Of a DNA stretch of 64,000 nt, positions 26,328 to 35,154 are shown one piece after another; positions within the stretch are counted from its first letter, which is position 1; the number at the start of each line of letters is the position of its first letter. The translations under genes and the position numbers were made by a program. The stretch is from RGDT01 sp964630925 (GTDB lineage Bacteria; Planctomycetota; Planctomycetia; Gemmatales; Gemmataceae): assembly GCA_964630925.1 (NCBI GenBank), contig CAZVZK010000010.1, positions 52,161-116,160 of the forward strand, written 5' to 3'. Under the pieces are notes generated by a model, which worked only from the letters and a program-made list of their open reading frames with translations, searched no databases and had not been told where the DNA came from.

Positions 26328-27262
26328 ACCGGCTGGAGTGCGGGTGCGGCCGCGTCCTGGGTTACGAGGCGCGGCACGCCGGCAAGACGGTCAAGTGCTC
26401 CGGCTGCGGGCAGCCCCTCAAGGTGCCCGCCGAGAAGGACGCCCCGATCGCCCTGCGGCCGCTCGACGACCCCGAGCCCGAGCCGATGCCGCGCCCCAGG
26501 AAGCGCAAACGCTCCGAGCCGGAGGACGACCCGGTGGAGCGCGTGCCGCGCATGGAGGATGACTTCGACGATGACGAGGATGAGGGGGACGAGAGCCCGC
26601 GACGCAAGAGACGCGGGCCGGAGCCGGGCCCGATGAACCACCTGGCCAACTTCCTCGTGCAGCAGGCGGGGCTGCCGTTCCTCATCCTCCTCGTCGGCGG
26701 GGCGATGTTCGGCATCTCCCTCTTCCAGGGGGCGTTGTCGTCCGACGCCTCCTCGACGCCGCAGACGATCGGGATGGAGGAGCTGATGGTGAAGGGCCCG
26801 GGCGGCAACCGCCACGTCATCATCACGGGCGCCGTCCCCGCCCCGGAGAATATGCGCAACACCATCGTGACGACGTGGAAGAGTCGCCGCTCCGGGGCCA
26901 TCTCCACGACCGAGCAGCACTTCGTCCCGCTGTTGCCCGCCGCCGGGAAGGCGGCCCCCGCCCGCCCCAATCATCCGATCATCATCAAGTCGGACGCCAG
27001 CCGCGACCAGCTCGCCACGATCCTGTCAAAGCCCGACTTCAAGGGCCTGCTCGTCAGGGCGTCGGACCTGTTCAGCGGCGAGAAGATGGACCGCCTGAAG
27101 CAGGCCTACCCCGGCGTGGACTTCGCGCAGGCGTACCTGCTGGACGAGGGCGTGGAGCCGTGGAGCCGCGCCCTGGTGATGACGCTCTTCCTGGGCGGCA
27201 TCCTGCTGATGGCGCTGACGCTGGCGATGTGGCTGATCATGCTCCTCTTCCACACGGAATGA
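26324..27262 (+). CDS. Zinc-ribbon membrane protein, first of a tandem pair
   Basis: 312 residues. The N-terminus is a zinc ribbon with Cys6, Cys8, Cys25 and Cys28 (CGCGRVLGYE, then KCSGCGQPLKVP). A charged acidic/basic linker (about 35-100) precedes a transmembrane helix (LPFLILLVGGAMFGISLF), an extracytoplasmic domain of about 120 residues (VKGPGGNRHVIITGAV) and a second helix at the C-terminus (MTLFLGGILLMALTLAMW). The ribbon is typical of Gemmataceae membrane proteins; its partner is unknown. It is coupled to the PQQ propeller upstream and followed after 3 bases by a paralogue. Confidence 0.7.
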   Translation: MNRLECGCGRVLGYEARHAGKTVKCSGCGQPLKVPAEKDAPIALRPLDDPEPEPMPRPRKRKRSEPEDDPVERVPRMEDDFDDDEDEGDESPRRKRRGPEPGPMNHLANFLVQQAGLPFLILLVGGAMFGISLFQGALSSDASSTPQTIGMEELMVKGPGGNRHVIITGAVPAPENMRNTIVTTWKSRRSGAISTTEQHFVPLLPAAGKAAPARPNHPIIIKSDASRDQLATILSKPDFKGLLVRASDLFSGEKMDRLKQAYPGVDFAQAYLLDEGVEPWSRALVMTLFLGGILLMALTLAMWLIMLLFHTE

Positions 27263-27265
27263 CCC

Positions 27266-28138
27266 ATGCGGCGGCTCGCTTGCGAATGTGGCCGCGTCCT
27301 GGGCTATGAGCCACGGCACGCCGGCAAGACGGTCAAATGCTCCGGCTGCGGCCAGCCCCTGAAGGTGCCCGCCGAGGACGGCATCCTGCCTGTGCGCGCC
27401 GAGGAGGAGGAGTCGCCGAAGCCCGCCCCGCCGCCGCCGCGCCAGCGCATGCCGCGTCGTCGTGAGAGTGAGGACACCGGGTGGGAGGACCCCTCGGCGG
27501 AGGCGCGGCGTGGGGCCGGCGCACTGACCAGCCTCGCCAACTACGTCGTGCGCAACCCCGGCGTGCCGCTCGTGCTGTTCTTCGGCTGGGTGCTGATCCC
27601 CGTCGGCATCTACAACGGCGCCTTCTCGAGCTGGTCCGGCCCGGCGCGGCCCATCAGCGTGACGGAGCTGGCCGACAAGGGGCCCGGCTCGAACCGCAAC
27701 GTCATCGTCACGGGCGCGCGGGCGGGCGCCACGGCGGTGCTGGTTCACGAGTCGAAGAACCACATCGCGGGCAAGATGTCGCGTGAAGAGGTCCGCTACT
27801 ACACGCCGCTGCTGCCCGCGGCCGGGGGCGGGCAGGACATCCGCGTGATCCTCGTCGTCGAGGGGGGCGACGGCGGCAAGGAGCGGCTGGCGGCGGCCCT
27901 GGCGAAGAACGAGTATCAGGGGGCGGTGGTCAACGCGATCACCAGCCTGGAGCAGAAGGCGCAGGACTTCCTGCGTCAGCAGTACCCGGCGACGGACTTT
28001 TCGAAGGTGGTGATCGTGGAGGCGGGGCACGTCGCGTGGAGCGGGGTGCTGACGCACCTGTGCGCGTTCGCGGGGGTATTGTGTCTGGTGATGTCACTGG
28101 GCATGTGGGCGGTGATGGTGCTGTACCGGACGGAGTGA
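27266..28138 (+). CDS. Zinc-ribbon membrane protein, second of a tandem pair
   Basis: 290 residues with the same plan as its neighbour: zinc ribbon (Cys6, Cys8, Cys25, Cys28), charged linker, a helix (VPLVLFFGWVLIPVGIY), an extracytoplasmic domain (DKGPGSNRNVIVTGAR) and a C-terminal helix (FAGVLCLVMSLGMWAVMVL). The shared KGPGxNRxVIxTGA stretch and ribbon show a tandem duplication, while the extracytoplasmic parts have diverged considerably. It is the last gene of the 23475-28138 unit and is followed by a large palindrome rather than a simple terminator. Confidence 0.7.
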   Translation: MRRLACECGRVLGYEPRHAGKTVKCSGCGQPLKVPAEDGILPVRAEEEESPKPAPPPPRQRMPRRRESEDTGWEDPSAEARRGAGALTSLANYVVRNPGVPLVLFFGWVLIPVGIYNGAFSSWSGPARPISVTELADKGPGSNRNVIVTGARAGATAVLVHESKNHIAGKMSREEVRYYTPLLPAAGGGQDIRVILVVEGGDGGKERLAAALAKNEYQGAVVNAITSLEQKAQDFLRQQYPATDFSKVVIVEAGHVAWSGVLTHLCAFAGVLCLVMSLGMWAVMVLYRTE

Positions 28139-28176
28139 GACGGGCGTGGCGCGGGTTTGTGGCGTGAGTGGATCTT

Positions 28177-28308
28177 GGGCGAGCGGGGCTGCGTGAGCGC
28201 CCCGAGTGGAGCGTCAGCGGCTCTCGCTTTTTGGCTCGTGGAAGCGCGTGTCGTCCGAGAGCCGCTGACGCTGTGTGACTCGGGTCGCTGACGCGGCCCC
28301 GCTCGCCC
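28177..28308. repeat. Nested 132-bp palindrome (REP or MITE-like)
   Basis: The inner arms (28210-28226 with 28256-28272) are 17 bases and perfectly complementary, loop 29 bases. The outer arms (28177-28206 with 28279-28308) are 30 bases with three mismatches. Nothing in it codes. It lies in a 329-base gap between co-oriented genes that otherwise shows only a possible TACACT box near 28371. A shorter relative is seen at 61209. Confidence 0.7.
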
Positions 28309-28467
28309 GCAGCCAGGAGCCGCTCACACCCCTGATCCCCCCGCGCCGGGCCTCCTGGTCGTCATCGTACCCGCAACTATCTACACTGTGATATGGATGA
28401 CCCTCCGCGTAGGCCCTCCATGGAAGGGCGGCGGGCCACCCGGGCCCCGCCCCCTCTGGAGCCGCGC

Positions 28468-30093
28468 ATGAAGCCGACCGCGCCGGGCGCACGCCGCCAC
28501 GTCTACCTCGTCCAGCCCAAGTTCCCCCCCTCCTACTGGGGGCAGGAGCACTTCATCGAGCTGACGCCCTACGCCGCCGTCTACCCGCCCCTCGGCCTGC
28601 TCACCCTGGCCGCCCTCACGCCGCCCGAGTACAAGGTCACCCTCTGCGACGAGAGCGCCGGCGAGCGCGTGGACTTCAACACGGGCGCCGACATCGTCGG
28701 CATCACCGGGTACCTGTTCCAGAAGCCGCACGTCTTCGCCCTCGCCGACCGATTCCGGGCCAAGGGCAAGTTGGTGGTCATGGGCGGGCCGATGTGCAAC
28801 CTCATCCCCGAGGAGTGCCGGCCCCACTGCGACATCCTCTTCGAGGGCGAGGCCGAGTACACCTGGCCGAGGTTCCTCGCCGAGTTCGCCGAGGGCCGCC
28901 ACTCGAACAGTTACAAGCAGGAGGAGAAGATCCACCTGCCGGACTCGCCGCCGCCCCGGCTGGACGTGTTGCGCCGCCAGTACGGGCAGGGCATCGTGCA
29001 GTGCACCCGCGGCTGCCCGTTCACCTGCGAGTTCTGCGACATCATCGTCATGTACGGCCGCAAGATGCGCTACAAGCCCGTCGAGCAGGTGATCAAGGAG
29101 ATCGAGGCCTGGCGCGACAAGGGGCTGGGCAAGGTGTTCTTCGCCGACGACAACTTCATCGGCAACCGCGCCTACGCCAAGGACCTCCTCCGCGCCGTTA
29201 TCAAGTGGAACGCGAAACAGCCGTCGGCCATGTCGTTCTACACGCAGGCCAGCGTGGACATGGTGCGCGACGACGAGCTGCTCGCCCTGTTCCGCGACGC
29301 CAACTTCTTCGCGGTCTTCCTCGGCATCGAGACGCCGCGCAAGTCCAGCCTCTCCGAGGCCGCCAAGACGCAGAACGTCAAGCTCGACCTCGTGGAGGCG
29401 GTCCACAAGATCCAGGCGCACAACATGTTCGTGACCGCCGGCATGATCGTGGGCTTCGACAGCGACGACCCGGGCATCTTCGAGGAGCAGTACGACTTCC
29501 TGCAGGCCGCCCAGATCCCCATCGTCCTGGTCAACGCCCTGGAGGCGGTCCCGCGCACGCCCCTGCACGCCCGCCTCGCCGCCGAGGGCCGCCTGCTGCC
29601 ACCCGAGGAGGCCGACGACACGTCACGCTACGAGAGCGGCGTCGGGCGCACGAACTTCCGCGCCAAGAACCTGACGGGCCGGCAGCTCAAGGGCGGGCTG
29701 GAGTGGCTGTTCCAGAGGCTGTATTCGCCCGAGGCGTTCGCCGAGCGGCTCCTGGGCAACCTCTCACGCTTCAAGAACTACCGCTTCCGCCCGGAGAGCA
29801 TGCGCCTCAGCTACGCCGCCGTCTTCATCCGGCTGATGCGGTACTACGGGAGCAAGGGCTCGAAGGCGCGGTCCTTCTTCTGGGGGATCCTGTGGAAGGC
29901 CCTGCGCCACTCGCCGCGTGTCGTCGGGCAGGTGGTCATCTACCTCGGGATGTACATGCACTTCCTCGAGCTGCACCGCCACGCCCTCGGCTGGGACCCC
30001 TGGGCCCCGGCCCCCGCCCCCGCGCCGCCCGCCGTTCTCACCGGCATGCCGCTGCGGCTCTTGGTGGCTGACAGCCAGTTCACAGCCAGTTGA
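28468..30093 (+). CDS. B12-binding radical SAM protein, HpnR-like (DUF4070)
   Basis: 541 residues. The N-terminal part (about 10-140) is a cobalamin-binding Rossmann domain without the usual DxHxxG His motif in clear form (VTLCDESAG, MGGPMCN, LFEGEAEY). The radical SAM cluster site is CTRGCPFTCEFC, with Cys183, Cys187 and Cys190 in Cx3Cx2C spacing. The C-terminal helices (RLSYAAVFIRLMRYY, VIYLGMYMHFLELH) resemble the DUF4070 domain of HpnR hopanoid C-3 methylase and related enzymes. ATG 28468 was chosen as the start. The last codons (ADSQFTAS) are supplied by the repeat element at 30070. No hopanoid genes are nearby, so the substrate is open. Confidence 0.83.
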   Translation: MKPTAPGARRHVYLVQPKFPPSYWGQEHFIELTPYAAVYPPLGLLTLAALTPPEYKVTLCDESAGERVDFNTGADIVGITGYLFQKPHVFALADRFRAKGKLVVMGGPMCNLIPEECRPHCDILFEGEAEYTWPRFLAEFAEGRHSNSYKQEEKIHLPDSPPPRLDVLRRQYGQGIVQCTRGCPFTCEFCDIIVMYGRKMRYKPVEQVIKEIEAWRDKGLGKVFFADDNFIGNRAYAKDLLRAVIKWNAKQPSAMSFYTQASVDMVRDDELLALFRDANFFAVFLGIETPRKSSLSEAAKTQNVKLDLVEAVHKIQAHNMFVTAGMIVGFDSDDPGIFEEQYDFLQAAQIPIVLVNALEAVPRTPLHARLAAEGRLLPPEEADDTSRYESGVGRTNFRAKNLTGRQLKGGLEWLFQRLYSPEAFAERLLGNLSRFKNYRFRPESMRLSYAAVFIRLMRYYGSKGSKARSFFWGILWKALRHSPRVVGQVVIYLGMYMHFLELHRHALGWDPWAPAPAPAPPAVLTGMPLRLLVADSQFTAS

Positions 30094-30215
30094 CAGCCAG
30101 TTGACAGCCAGGAACAGTAAGAACAGCCGGCCTCCCCGTGATGGGGAGGCCGGCTGTTGTCTTCCGATACTGGGCTGTTGACGGCTGTCAACTGGCTGTC
30201 AACTGGCTGTCAACT
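30070..30215. repeat. Tandem-repeat plus hairpin element, copy B
   Basis: Four 11-base units (GACAGCCAGTT type, 30070-30113) are followed by a perfect 16-bp hairpin (30122-30137 with 30143-30158, loop GTGAT) and then three inverted units (GGCTGTCAACT, 30183-30215). The hairpin core AACAGCCGGCCTCCCC matches copy A at 18135 in 16 bases. It sits exactly between two convergent stop codons and overlaps both. It should work as a two-way terminator. Confidence 0.8.
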
Positions 30216-31209
30216 ACTTGGCGGCCTCGGCCAGCGTCATCTGCACGTCGGTCTCCTTGCCGTCGCGGAGGACCTTCACCGCGACGCGCTCGCCGGCCTT
30301 GTGGCCCCACACGGCCCGCTCCACGTCGAAGGCATTCCGCACCGCGACCGAGCCGACCTTCACGATCACGTCGCCCTTCTTGATGGTGTACCTGGAGGCC
30401 ACGGCGGAGGCCGCCTCGACGACCACGCGGGTGCGGCCGGCGCCGGTCGGGGCCGAGATCGTCTCGCTGGTCTTCAGGCCGTGCGTCACCTTGGACACGC
30501 GGTCGGCGGACAGGTGCTTCTTCAGCCAGGCCTTGACGGTGTCGGAATTGATGGCGAAGGCCATGTTCTGGGCCTTCTTGTGGACGGCGACGACGACGCC
30601 GATCACCTCGCCGTTGATGTTGAGCATGGGGCCGCCCGAGTTGCCGGGGTTGACGGCGGCGCTGGTCTGGATGATGCCGGTCAGGGTGTGCTCGGTCGGC
30701 ATGGTGATCTGGCGGCCCAGGCCGGACACGATGCCCGTGGTCACGGTCTGGTCGTAGCCGTGGGGGTTGCCGATGACGATGACCGTCTCGGCCTTCTTGA
30801 TGTCGGACGAGGGGCCGAAGGTGAGCGCCTTGAGCTTCTTGGAGGTCTTGAGGCGGAGGATGGCGAGGTCGTTGCTGGCGTCCTTGAACTCGACGCGGGC
30901 CTCCAGGGACGTGCCGTCCTCGAGGGTGGCGGTCAGGGTGTCGGCGTTGGCGACGACGTGGTGGTTGGTGAGGACGAAGCCGCGCTCATCGACGATGATG
31001 CCGGTGCCCATCTCGGTGCGGGAGGAGTACTCGCCGCCGACGGTGACCTTCAGGGACACCACGCCGGGGGAGGCCATCTCGACGACCCGCGTGAGGGCGG
31101 TCTCGCGGCTGACCTGCATGGCGGCGGGGGTGGCGGCGGCGACGGGCGCGGCGCCGCCCAGGACGAGCGAGACCGCCGAGATGGCGGCGCAAACGATGAC
31201 GGGACGCAT
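30214..31209 (-). CDS. HtrA/DegP family serine protease
   Basis: 331 residues with a signal peptide (about 1-26). The trypsin-like domain has His84 in LTNHHVV, Asp114 in NDLAI and Ser191 in GNSGGP, so it is complete. One PDZ domain occupies about 240-331 (YTIKKGDVIVKVGSVAV). This is the single-PDZ DegS/HhoA-type layout. The role is periplasmic protein quality control. A long upstream region (31210-31707) should hold its promoter, with AGGGAAA as Shine-Dalgarno. Its stop lies inside repeat element B. It is not closely similar to the two PDZ proteins at 11322-13603. Confidence 0.9.
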   Translation of the reverse strand: MRPVIVCAAISAVSLVLGGAAPVAAATPAAMQVSRETALTRVVEMASPGVVSLKVTVGGEYSSRTEMGTGIIVDERGFVLTNHHVVANADTLTATLEDGTSLEARVEFKDASNDLAILRLKTSKKLKALTFGPSSDIKKAETVIVIGNPHGYDQTVTTGIVSGLGRQITMPTEHTLTGIIQTSAAVNPGNSGGPMLNINGEVIGVVVAVHKKAQNMAFAINSDTVKAWLKKHLSADRVSKVTHGLKTSETISAPTGAGRTRVVVEAASAVASRYTIKKGDVIVKVGSVAVRNAFDVERAVWGHKAGERVAVKVLRDGKETDVQMTLAEAAK

Positions 31210-31707
31210 GGTGATCGGTTTCCCTTATTCGGCAACCCAGCCACCTCGGTTTCTCGCTGCGGGGGGGCAGCGTCCGAGGCCCGTTGGCTTTCCGTCCCCG
31301 CCTCGCGACGGGTTTGGCGTTTCGTAGGGGGTCCGGTGCGGGCCGATCCCGCACCCACACTGAACGTAGCACGGTCCGAGATGGCATGCGCGACGAACCG
31401 AAAAAATCCCCGACTCGCGTCCGGCCCTATTCCGCCGGGGCGTGAATACCTCCACCCTGGGCGATACGCCTCGCAGGGCAACATCCCCCGCCGCGTCCCT
31501 CCGTCGCCGCCGCGACGATGTTCGCCTGGATGCAAGCGGCACGCGGAGACTCGGGGCTCGCAAAGCCGAGGCGTTGGGCGAGGGAGGCGGGCTGTGGGAC
31601 GGATGGGACGGGGGCGGTGCGACGCGCACGCCGCGCGTCGCTCACCGCCGGATTCGGAGGATGGGGTGTCTCGCGACTGGCTCAACAAGAGGGGGCCGGT
31701 GTGGGGT
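31210..31707. other. Intergenic region upstream of htrA-like gene
   Basis: No gene is credible here. It carries the htrA promoter side and the 3' end of the PQQ gene. A 9-bp perfect hairpin (31619-31627 with 31633-31641) lies 67 bases after the PQQ stop and may be its terminator, though no T-run follows. I see no clear -10/-35 pair. Confidence 0.45.
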
Positions 31708-33024
31708 CTACTTCCCCGCCAGCGACGCGCACACGATCTCCTTGTCGTTCCGCGCGAAGACGCACCTGTCGGCATACGCCGGGTGGCTCCACACCACCTT
31801 GCGGCCCAGGCCGACGCCCACCGGGTCGAGCAGCTTGGCGCGGCTCACCTCGTCGTACTTCTCCGCCGTCAGGCGGGCGATCACCAGGTCGCCGTTCTCG
31901 CCGAAGATGAAGAAGCGTTTGCCGTTCTTCGTCACGAACGTGGCGCCCTCGATCGCCCGGCCGCCCTCCTTCCCCGTCACCGGCTTCGACGTGCCCCACA
32001 GGCGTTCGCCCGTGGCGATGCGCATGGCCCGGAACGTGCCGTCGCCGTCGATGCCGTAGACCACGCCGTCCTCGACGAACGGGGTGCCGCTCACCGGCCC
32101 CATGCCGAGGGTACGCGACCCCTGCCAGGCCTTCTTCGCGGCGGGCTTCGCGCTGTCGAGCTTCAGCCCCACCGACCGGCCGCTGTGGCCGCCGGCGAAC
32201 AGGAAGTCGCCGCCCTTGACCGGCGACATAATCGCCATCGAATAGGCGGTGGGCAGCGGCTCGGACCAGTAGGGCTTACCGTCGTCGGGGTTGAGGCTGT
32301 TGAGGCCCTTGCCGTTGAAGATGAGGAGCTGGACGACGCCGCCCGCCTCGATGAGCGTCGGCGGGCTGTAGCCGATCTCGGGCGAGTCGAGGGCCTTCCA
32401 CACCTCCTTGCCCGTGGCCCTGTCGAGGGCCACGACGGCGCTGCCCGCGCCGCCGGCGGTGCAGATGAGCAGGCTCTTGTACACGAGGGGGTGGCCTGCG
32501 TAGCCCCACAAGGGGACCGGGGCCTTGTACGCCGCCGGCAGGTTCTTCGACCAGATCACGCCGCCCTTCTCGGCGTCGAGGCAGAGGAGGTCGCCCATCG
32601 CGCCGAGGGCGTACACCTTGCCTTCGGCCACGGCCGGGGTGCAGCGAGGCCCGGCGGGGTAGCTGATGGCGTAGGGGCAATCGTACTCGTGCTTCCAGGC
32701 CTCCTTGCCGGTCTTCGCGTCGAGGCACAGGACGCGCTCCTTGCCCTTGAGCTTGTTCCGCTTCGTCGGGCTCGGCCTGTCGTCGCCGTCGGACCGGACG
32801 TAGTCGGTGACGTACACCTTGCCCTTGACGACGGCGGGGCCGGAGAAGCCCCCGCCGACGGGCGTCCGCCACAGAACCTCCGGCCCGCCCTCGGGGAACT
32901 TCTCGATGATCCCCGCCTCCGGCCACACGTCATCGCGGCTCGGCCCCATCCACTGCGGCCAATCCGCCCCCGCGGCGAAGGTCGTTGCCAGCATCAACGC
33001 GAAGAGAGAAAGGCTGCGTGTCAT
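31708..33024 (-). CDS. Secreted PQQ-like beta-propeller protein
   Basis: 438 residues with a signal peptide (LSLFALMLATTFAAGA). Mature start ADWPQWMGPSRDDVW and repeats LCLDAKTGKEAWKHEY, LCLDAEKGGVIWSKNL and ALDRATGKEVWKAL mark a PQQ-type propeller of about seven blades. No dehydrogenase residues are seen. It starts only 6 bases after the stop of the Ser/Thr kinase gene, with AGGGGACG as Shine-Dalgarno, so kinase and propeller are probably co-expressed. A related propeller lies at 25023. Confidence 0.85.
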   Translation of the reverse strand: MTRSLSLFALMLATTFAAGADWPQWMGPSRDDVWPEAGIIEKFPEGGPEVLWRTPVGGGFSGPAVVKGKVYVTDYVRSDGDDRPSPTKRNKLKGKERVLCLDAKTGKEAWKHEYDCPYAISYPAGPRCTPAVAEGKVYALGAMGDLLCLDAEKGGVIWSKNLPAAYKAPVPLWGYAGHPLVYKSLLICTAGGAGSAVVALDRATGKEVWKALDSPEIGYSPPTLIEAGGVVQLLIFNGKGLNSLNPDDGKPYWSEPLPTAYSMAIMSPVKGGDFLFAGGHSGRSVGLKLDSAKPAAKKAWQGSRTLGMGPVSGTPFVEDGVVYGIDGDGTFRAMRIATGERLWGTSKPVTGKEGGRAIEGATFVTKNGKRFFIFGENGDLVIARLTAEKYDEVSRAKLLDPVGVGLGRKVVWSHPAYADRCVFARNDKEIVCASLAGK

Positions 33025-33030
33025 CGTCCC

Positions 33031-35007
33031 CTACTTCTTGACGTGCGCGAACCGGACGGCCTGGATCAGCTCGAAGTGCGGCGCCAGCCGCTGGACGGCC
33101 ACCAGCAGGGCGTCGTCCAGCGCCACCGCCGTCTTGCCCTTGATGCCACGCGGGCCGGACACCCAGTTGCTGGGCTTCTCGCTGACGAGCTTGCCGTCGC
33201 GGTAGGTCTGGATCGTGTTCTCCCTGGGGTTGATGTAGCGGTTGCGTGGCACCTCCCCCAGGAGGGCGGCGACGCTCATGCCCGCCGGCAGCGGGTCGCG
33301 CCGCGCCAGCACCAGCACCGTCTCCAGGCCGTCGGAGTCGTCGCACGGCCAGCCCTTGTAGCCTGGGGGGGTGGCGACGTGCCTGACCGCGCCGGGGCTC
33401 GCCACCGGCCCCGCCTTCGGGGCGATGATGTCGTCGCCCGGGTTCCACGGGTAGAGCGGGATGATGCCGCCGTCGGAGGCCAGCCACAGGATGTAGACGT
33501 GGGCGGGCTCGTCGAGATCGGCCTCGATACGGACCTTGTCGCCGTCGCGCACCGGCACCGCCGCCGGATCGACGCCGAGCAGCACGGCGGCCCGCGTCCC
33601 GTCCTCCGCCCACATGCGTGCCTGCAGGCGCCCGCCCAGCGGCACCATCTCGCGCGGAAGCCGCAGCACACGCTCGGACGAAGGCAGCTCGCGCGGCATG
33701 CCCAGCAGGCTCGGCCCACGCGGCTCGACGTGGGGCTTGCCGCCGCGCGGCAAGAGCGCGAAGCCGACGCCGGCGGCGACCAGCACCAGCGCGGCGATAC
33801 CGGCCGCCACCAGCGGGGGCTTACGCGGCGGGGGCGTTTTCGGCGTGGGCCGCAGGTAGGGGGTGGTGGTCGTCAGGCCCGGCTCGCCCTGCTCGAAGCG
33901 GCGCAGCCGCTCGACCACCTCGGCGGCGGACCTGGGCCTGCCGGCAGGCTTCTTGGCGAGGAGGTCCGTGACAAGGGAAGCGAGGGCGGGCGGCGCCGTG
34001 GTGATGAGCGGCGGGGTGTGCGACGCCAGCATCGCCAGGATGGCCATGACGCTCGGGCCGGTGAACGCCCTCTCCCCGGAGAGCATCTCGTGGAGCACGC
34101 AGCCGAGGCTGAACAGGTCGGCCCGCGCGTCGATCTCGCCGCACTCGGCCTGCTCGGGGGCCATGTAGGAGGGCGTGCCCATGACCTGTCCGGTCACCGT
34201 CAGCCCCTCCTGCCCGCCGCGCACGCTGGCCAGCCCGAAGTCGAGGAGGACGGCGCCGCCGCCCTCCTTGAGCCAGACGTTGGCCGGCTTGATGTCGCGG
34301 TGGATGATGCCCAGGTCGTGCGCCGCCGACAGGCCCAGCGCCATCTCGCGGGCGATGCGTACCGCCTCGGCCACGGGCATGCGCGTGCCGGCCTGGCGCA
34401 GCTCGTCGAGGCGTGCCGACAGGGGCCGGCCCTTGAGGAGCGGCATGACGAGGAACGGCACGCCGCGCGCCTCGCTCACCTGATGGATCGGGGCGACGTG
34501 GGTGTCATCGATGCGGGCCGCCGCCTTGGCCTCGCGCAGGAAGCGCTCGCGGGCCTCCTTGACCGCCGCCAGCTCCGGCTTCATGCACTTCAGCGCCACC
34601 TCGCGGCCGAGCGCGGTGTCCTCGCCGCGCAGCACGATGCCCATGCCGCCACGGCCCAGCACGCCCAGGACGCGGAAGTCGCCGAGCCGCCCGATCTCGT
34701 CGGGGGCCTCCGGGGGGCGGAGGAACAGCAGGTCCGGCGCCGGCGGCGCGAGCTGCGCCGGCCACATCGTGTGCCCCGCGGGCGTCACCTGGGCGGAGGT
34801 CTCCAGGCCGATCTCCTGCTGGTGCGTCTCCGGCGCGCCTCGGGCCAGGGCGTCCATGCGGCAGACCGCGGCCAGCCGGCGGCGCAGCTCAGGCAACAGG
34901 GACGGCTCGTCGCGGCACAGCTCCTCCAGGCGGAAGCCCTTGCCCTCCGAAAGGAGGCGGTCGCAGACGGAAAGCAATTCCTCCAGCCTGGCCTCTTGTC
35001 CGGTCAT
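33031..35007 (-). CDS. Transmembrane Ser/Thr protein kinase with DUF4384-like sensor
   Basis: 658 residues. A planctomycete N-terminal helical domain (about 1-55, EDEPSLLPELRRRL-like) leads to a kinase domain at about 110-375: glycine loop GRGGMG, Lys140 in VALK, HRD at 236-238, DFG at 256-258 and APEQ. All catalytic residues are present. A helix at about 399-419 (VAAGIAALVLVAAGVGFALL) crosses the membrane. The outer domain contains GDKVRIEADLDEPAHVYILW and GGIIPLYPWNPGDD, as in DUF4384. ATG 35007 was chosen because a longer frame runs into the promoter area and the divergent gene. It sits directly before the PQQ propeller gene. Confidence 0.87.
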   Translation of the reverse strand: MTGQEARLEELLSVCDRLLSEGKGFRLEELCRDEPSLLPELRRRLAAVCRMDALARGAPETHQQEIGLETSAQVTPAGHTMWPAQLAPPAPDLLFLRPPEAPDEIGRLGDFRVLGVLGRGGMGIVLRGEDTALGREVALKCMKPELAAVKEARERFLREAKAAARIDDTHVAPIHQVSEARGVPFLVMPLLKGRPLSARLDELRQAGTRMPVAEAVRIAREMALGLSAAHDLGIIHRDIKPANVWLKEGGGAVLLDFGLASVRGGQEGLTVTGQVMGTPSYMAPEQAECGEIDARADLFSLGCVLHEMLSGERAFTGPSVMAILAMLASHTPPLITTAPPALASLVTDLLAKKPAGRPRSAAEVVERLRRFEQGEPGLTTTTPYLRPTPKTPPPRKPPLVAAGIAALVLVAAGVGFALLPRGGKPHVEPRGPSLLGMPRELPSSERVLRLPREMVPLGGRLQARMWAEDGTRAAVLLGVDPAAVPVRDGDKVRIEADLDEPAHVYILWLASDGGIIPLYPWNPGDDIIAPKAGPVASPGAVRHVATPPGYKGWPCDDSDGLETVLVLARRDPLPAGMSVAALLGEVPRNRYINPRENTIQTYRDGKLVSEKPSNWVSGPRGIKGKTAVALDDALLVAVQRLAPHFELIQAVRFAHVKK

Positions 35008-35058
35008 GACGGCCTCGGGGTCGATTGGCGCGGCGGATGTGGAGAACGAACGATAAGT

Positions 35059-35064
35059 AGTATA
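35059..35064 (-). promoter_or_regulatory. -10 box of the kinase operon
   Basis: On the minus strand TATACT lies 52 bases before the kinase start, in an AT-rich patch within GC-rich DNA. A clear -35 is not seen. Confidence 0.4.
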
Positions 35065-35154
35065 TCGAGAGCCGGGTCGGAATCCGGACAGCGAACCCGC
35101 CCCCCCTCCCCGCTCTCTCTCCCTCAGCCTCGATCTGGGGGAGGGGGTGGAGCG

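Noticed and set aside
30070..30215. CRISPR array
   Set aside because: The units are 11 bases with no spacers and are mirrored around a hairpin, so this is a repeat/terminator element.
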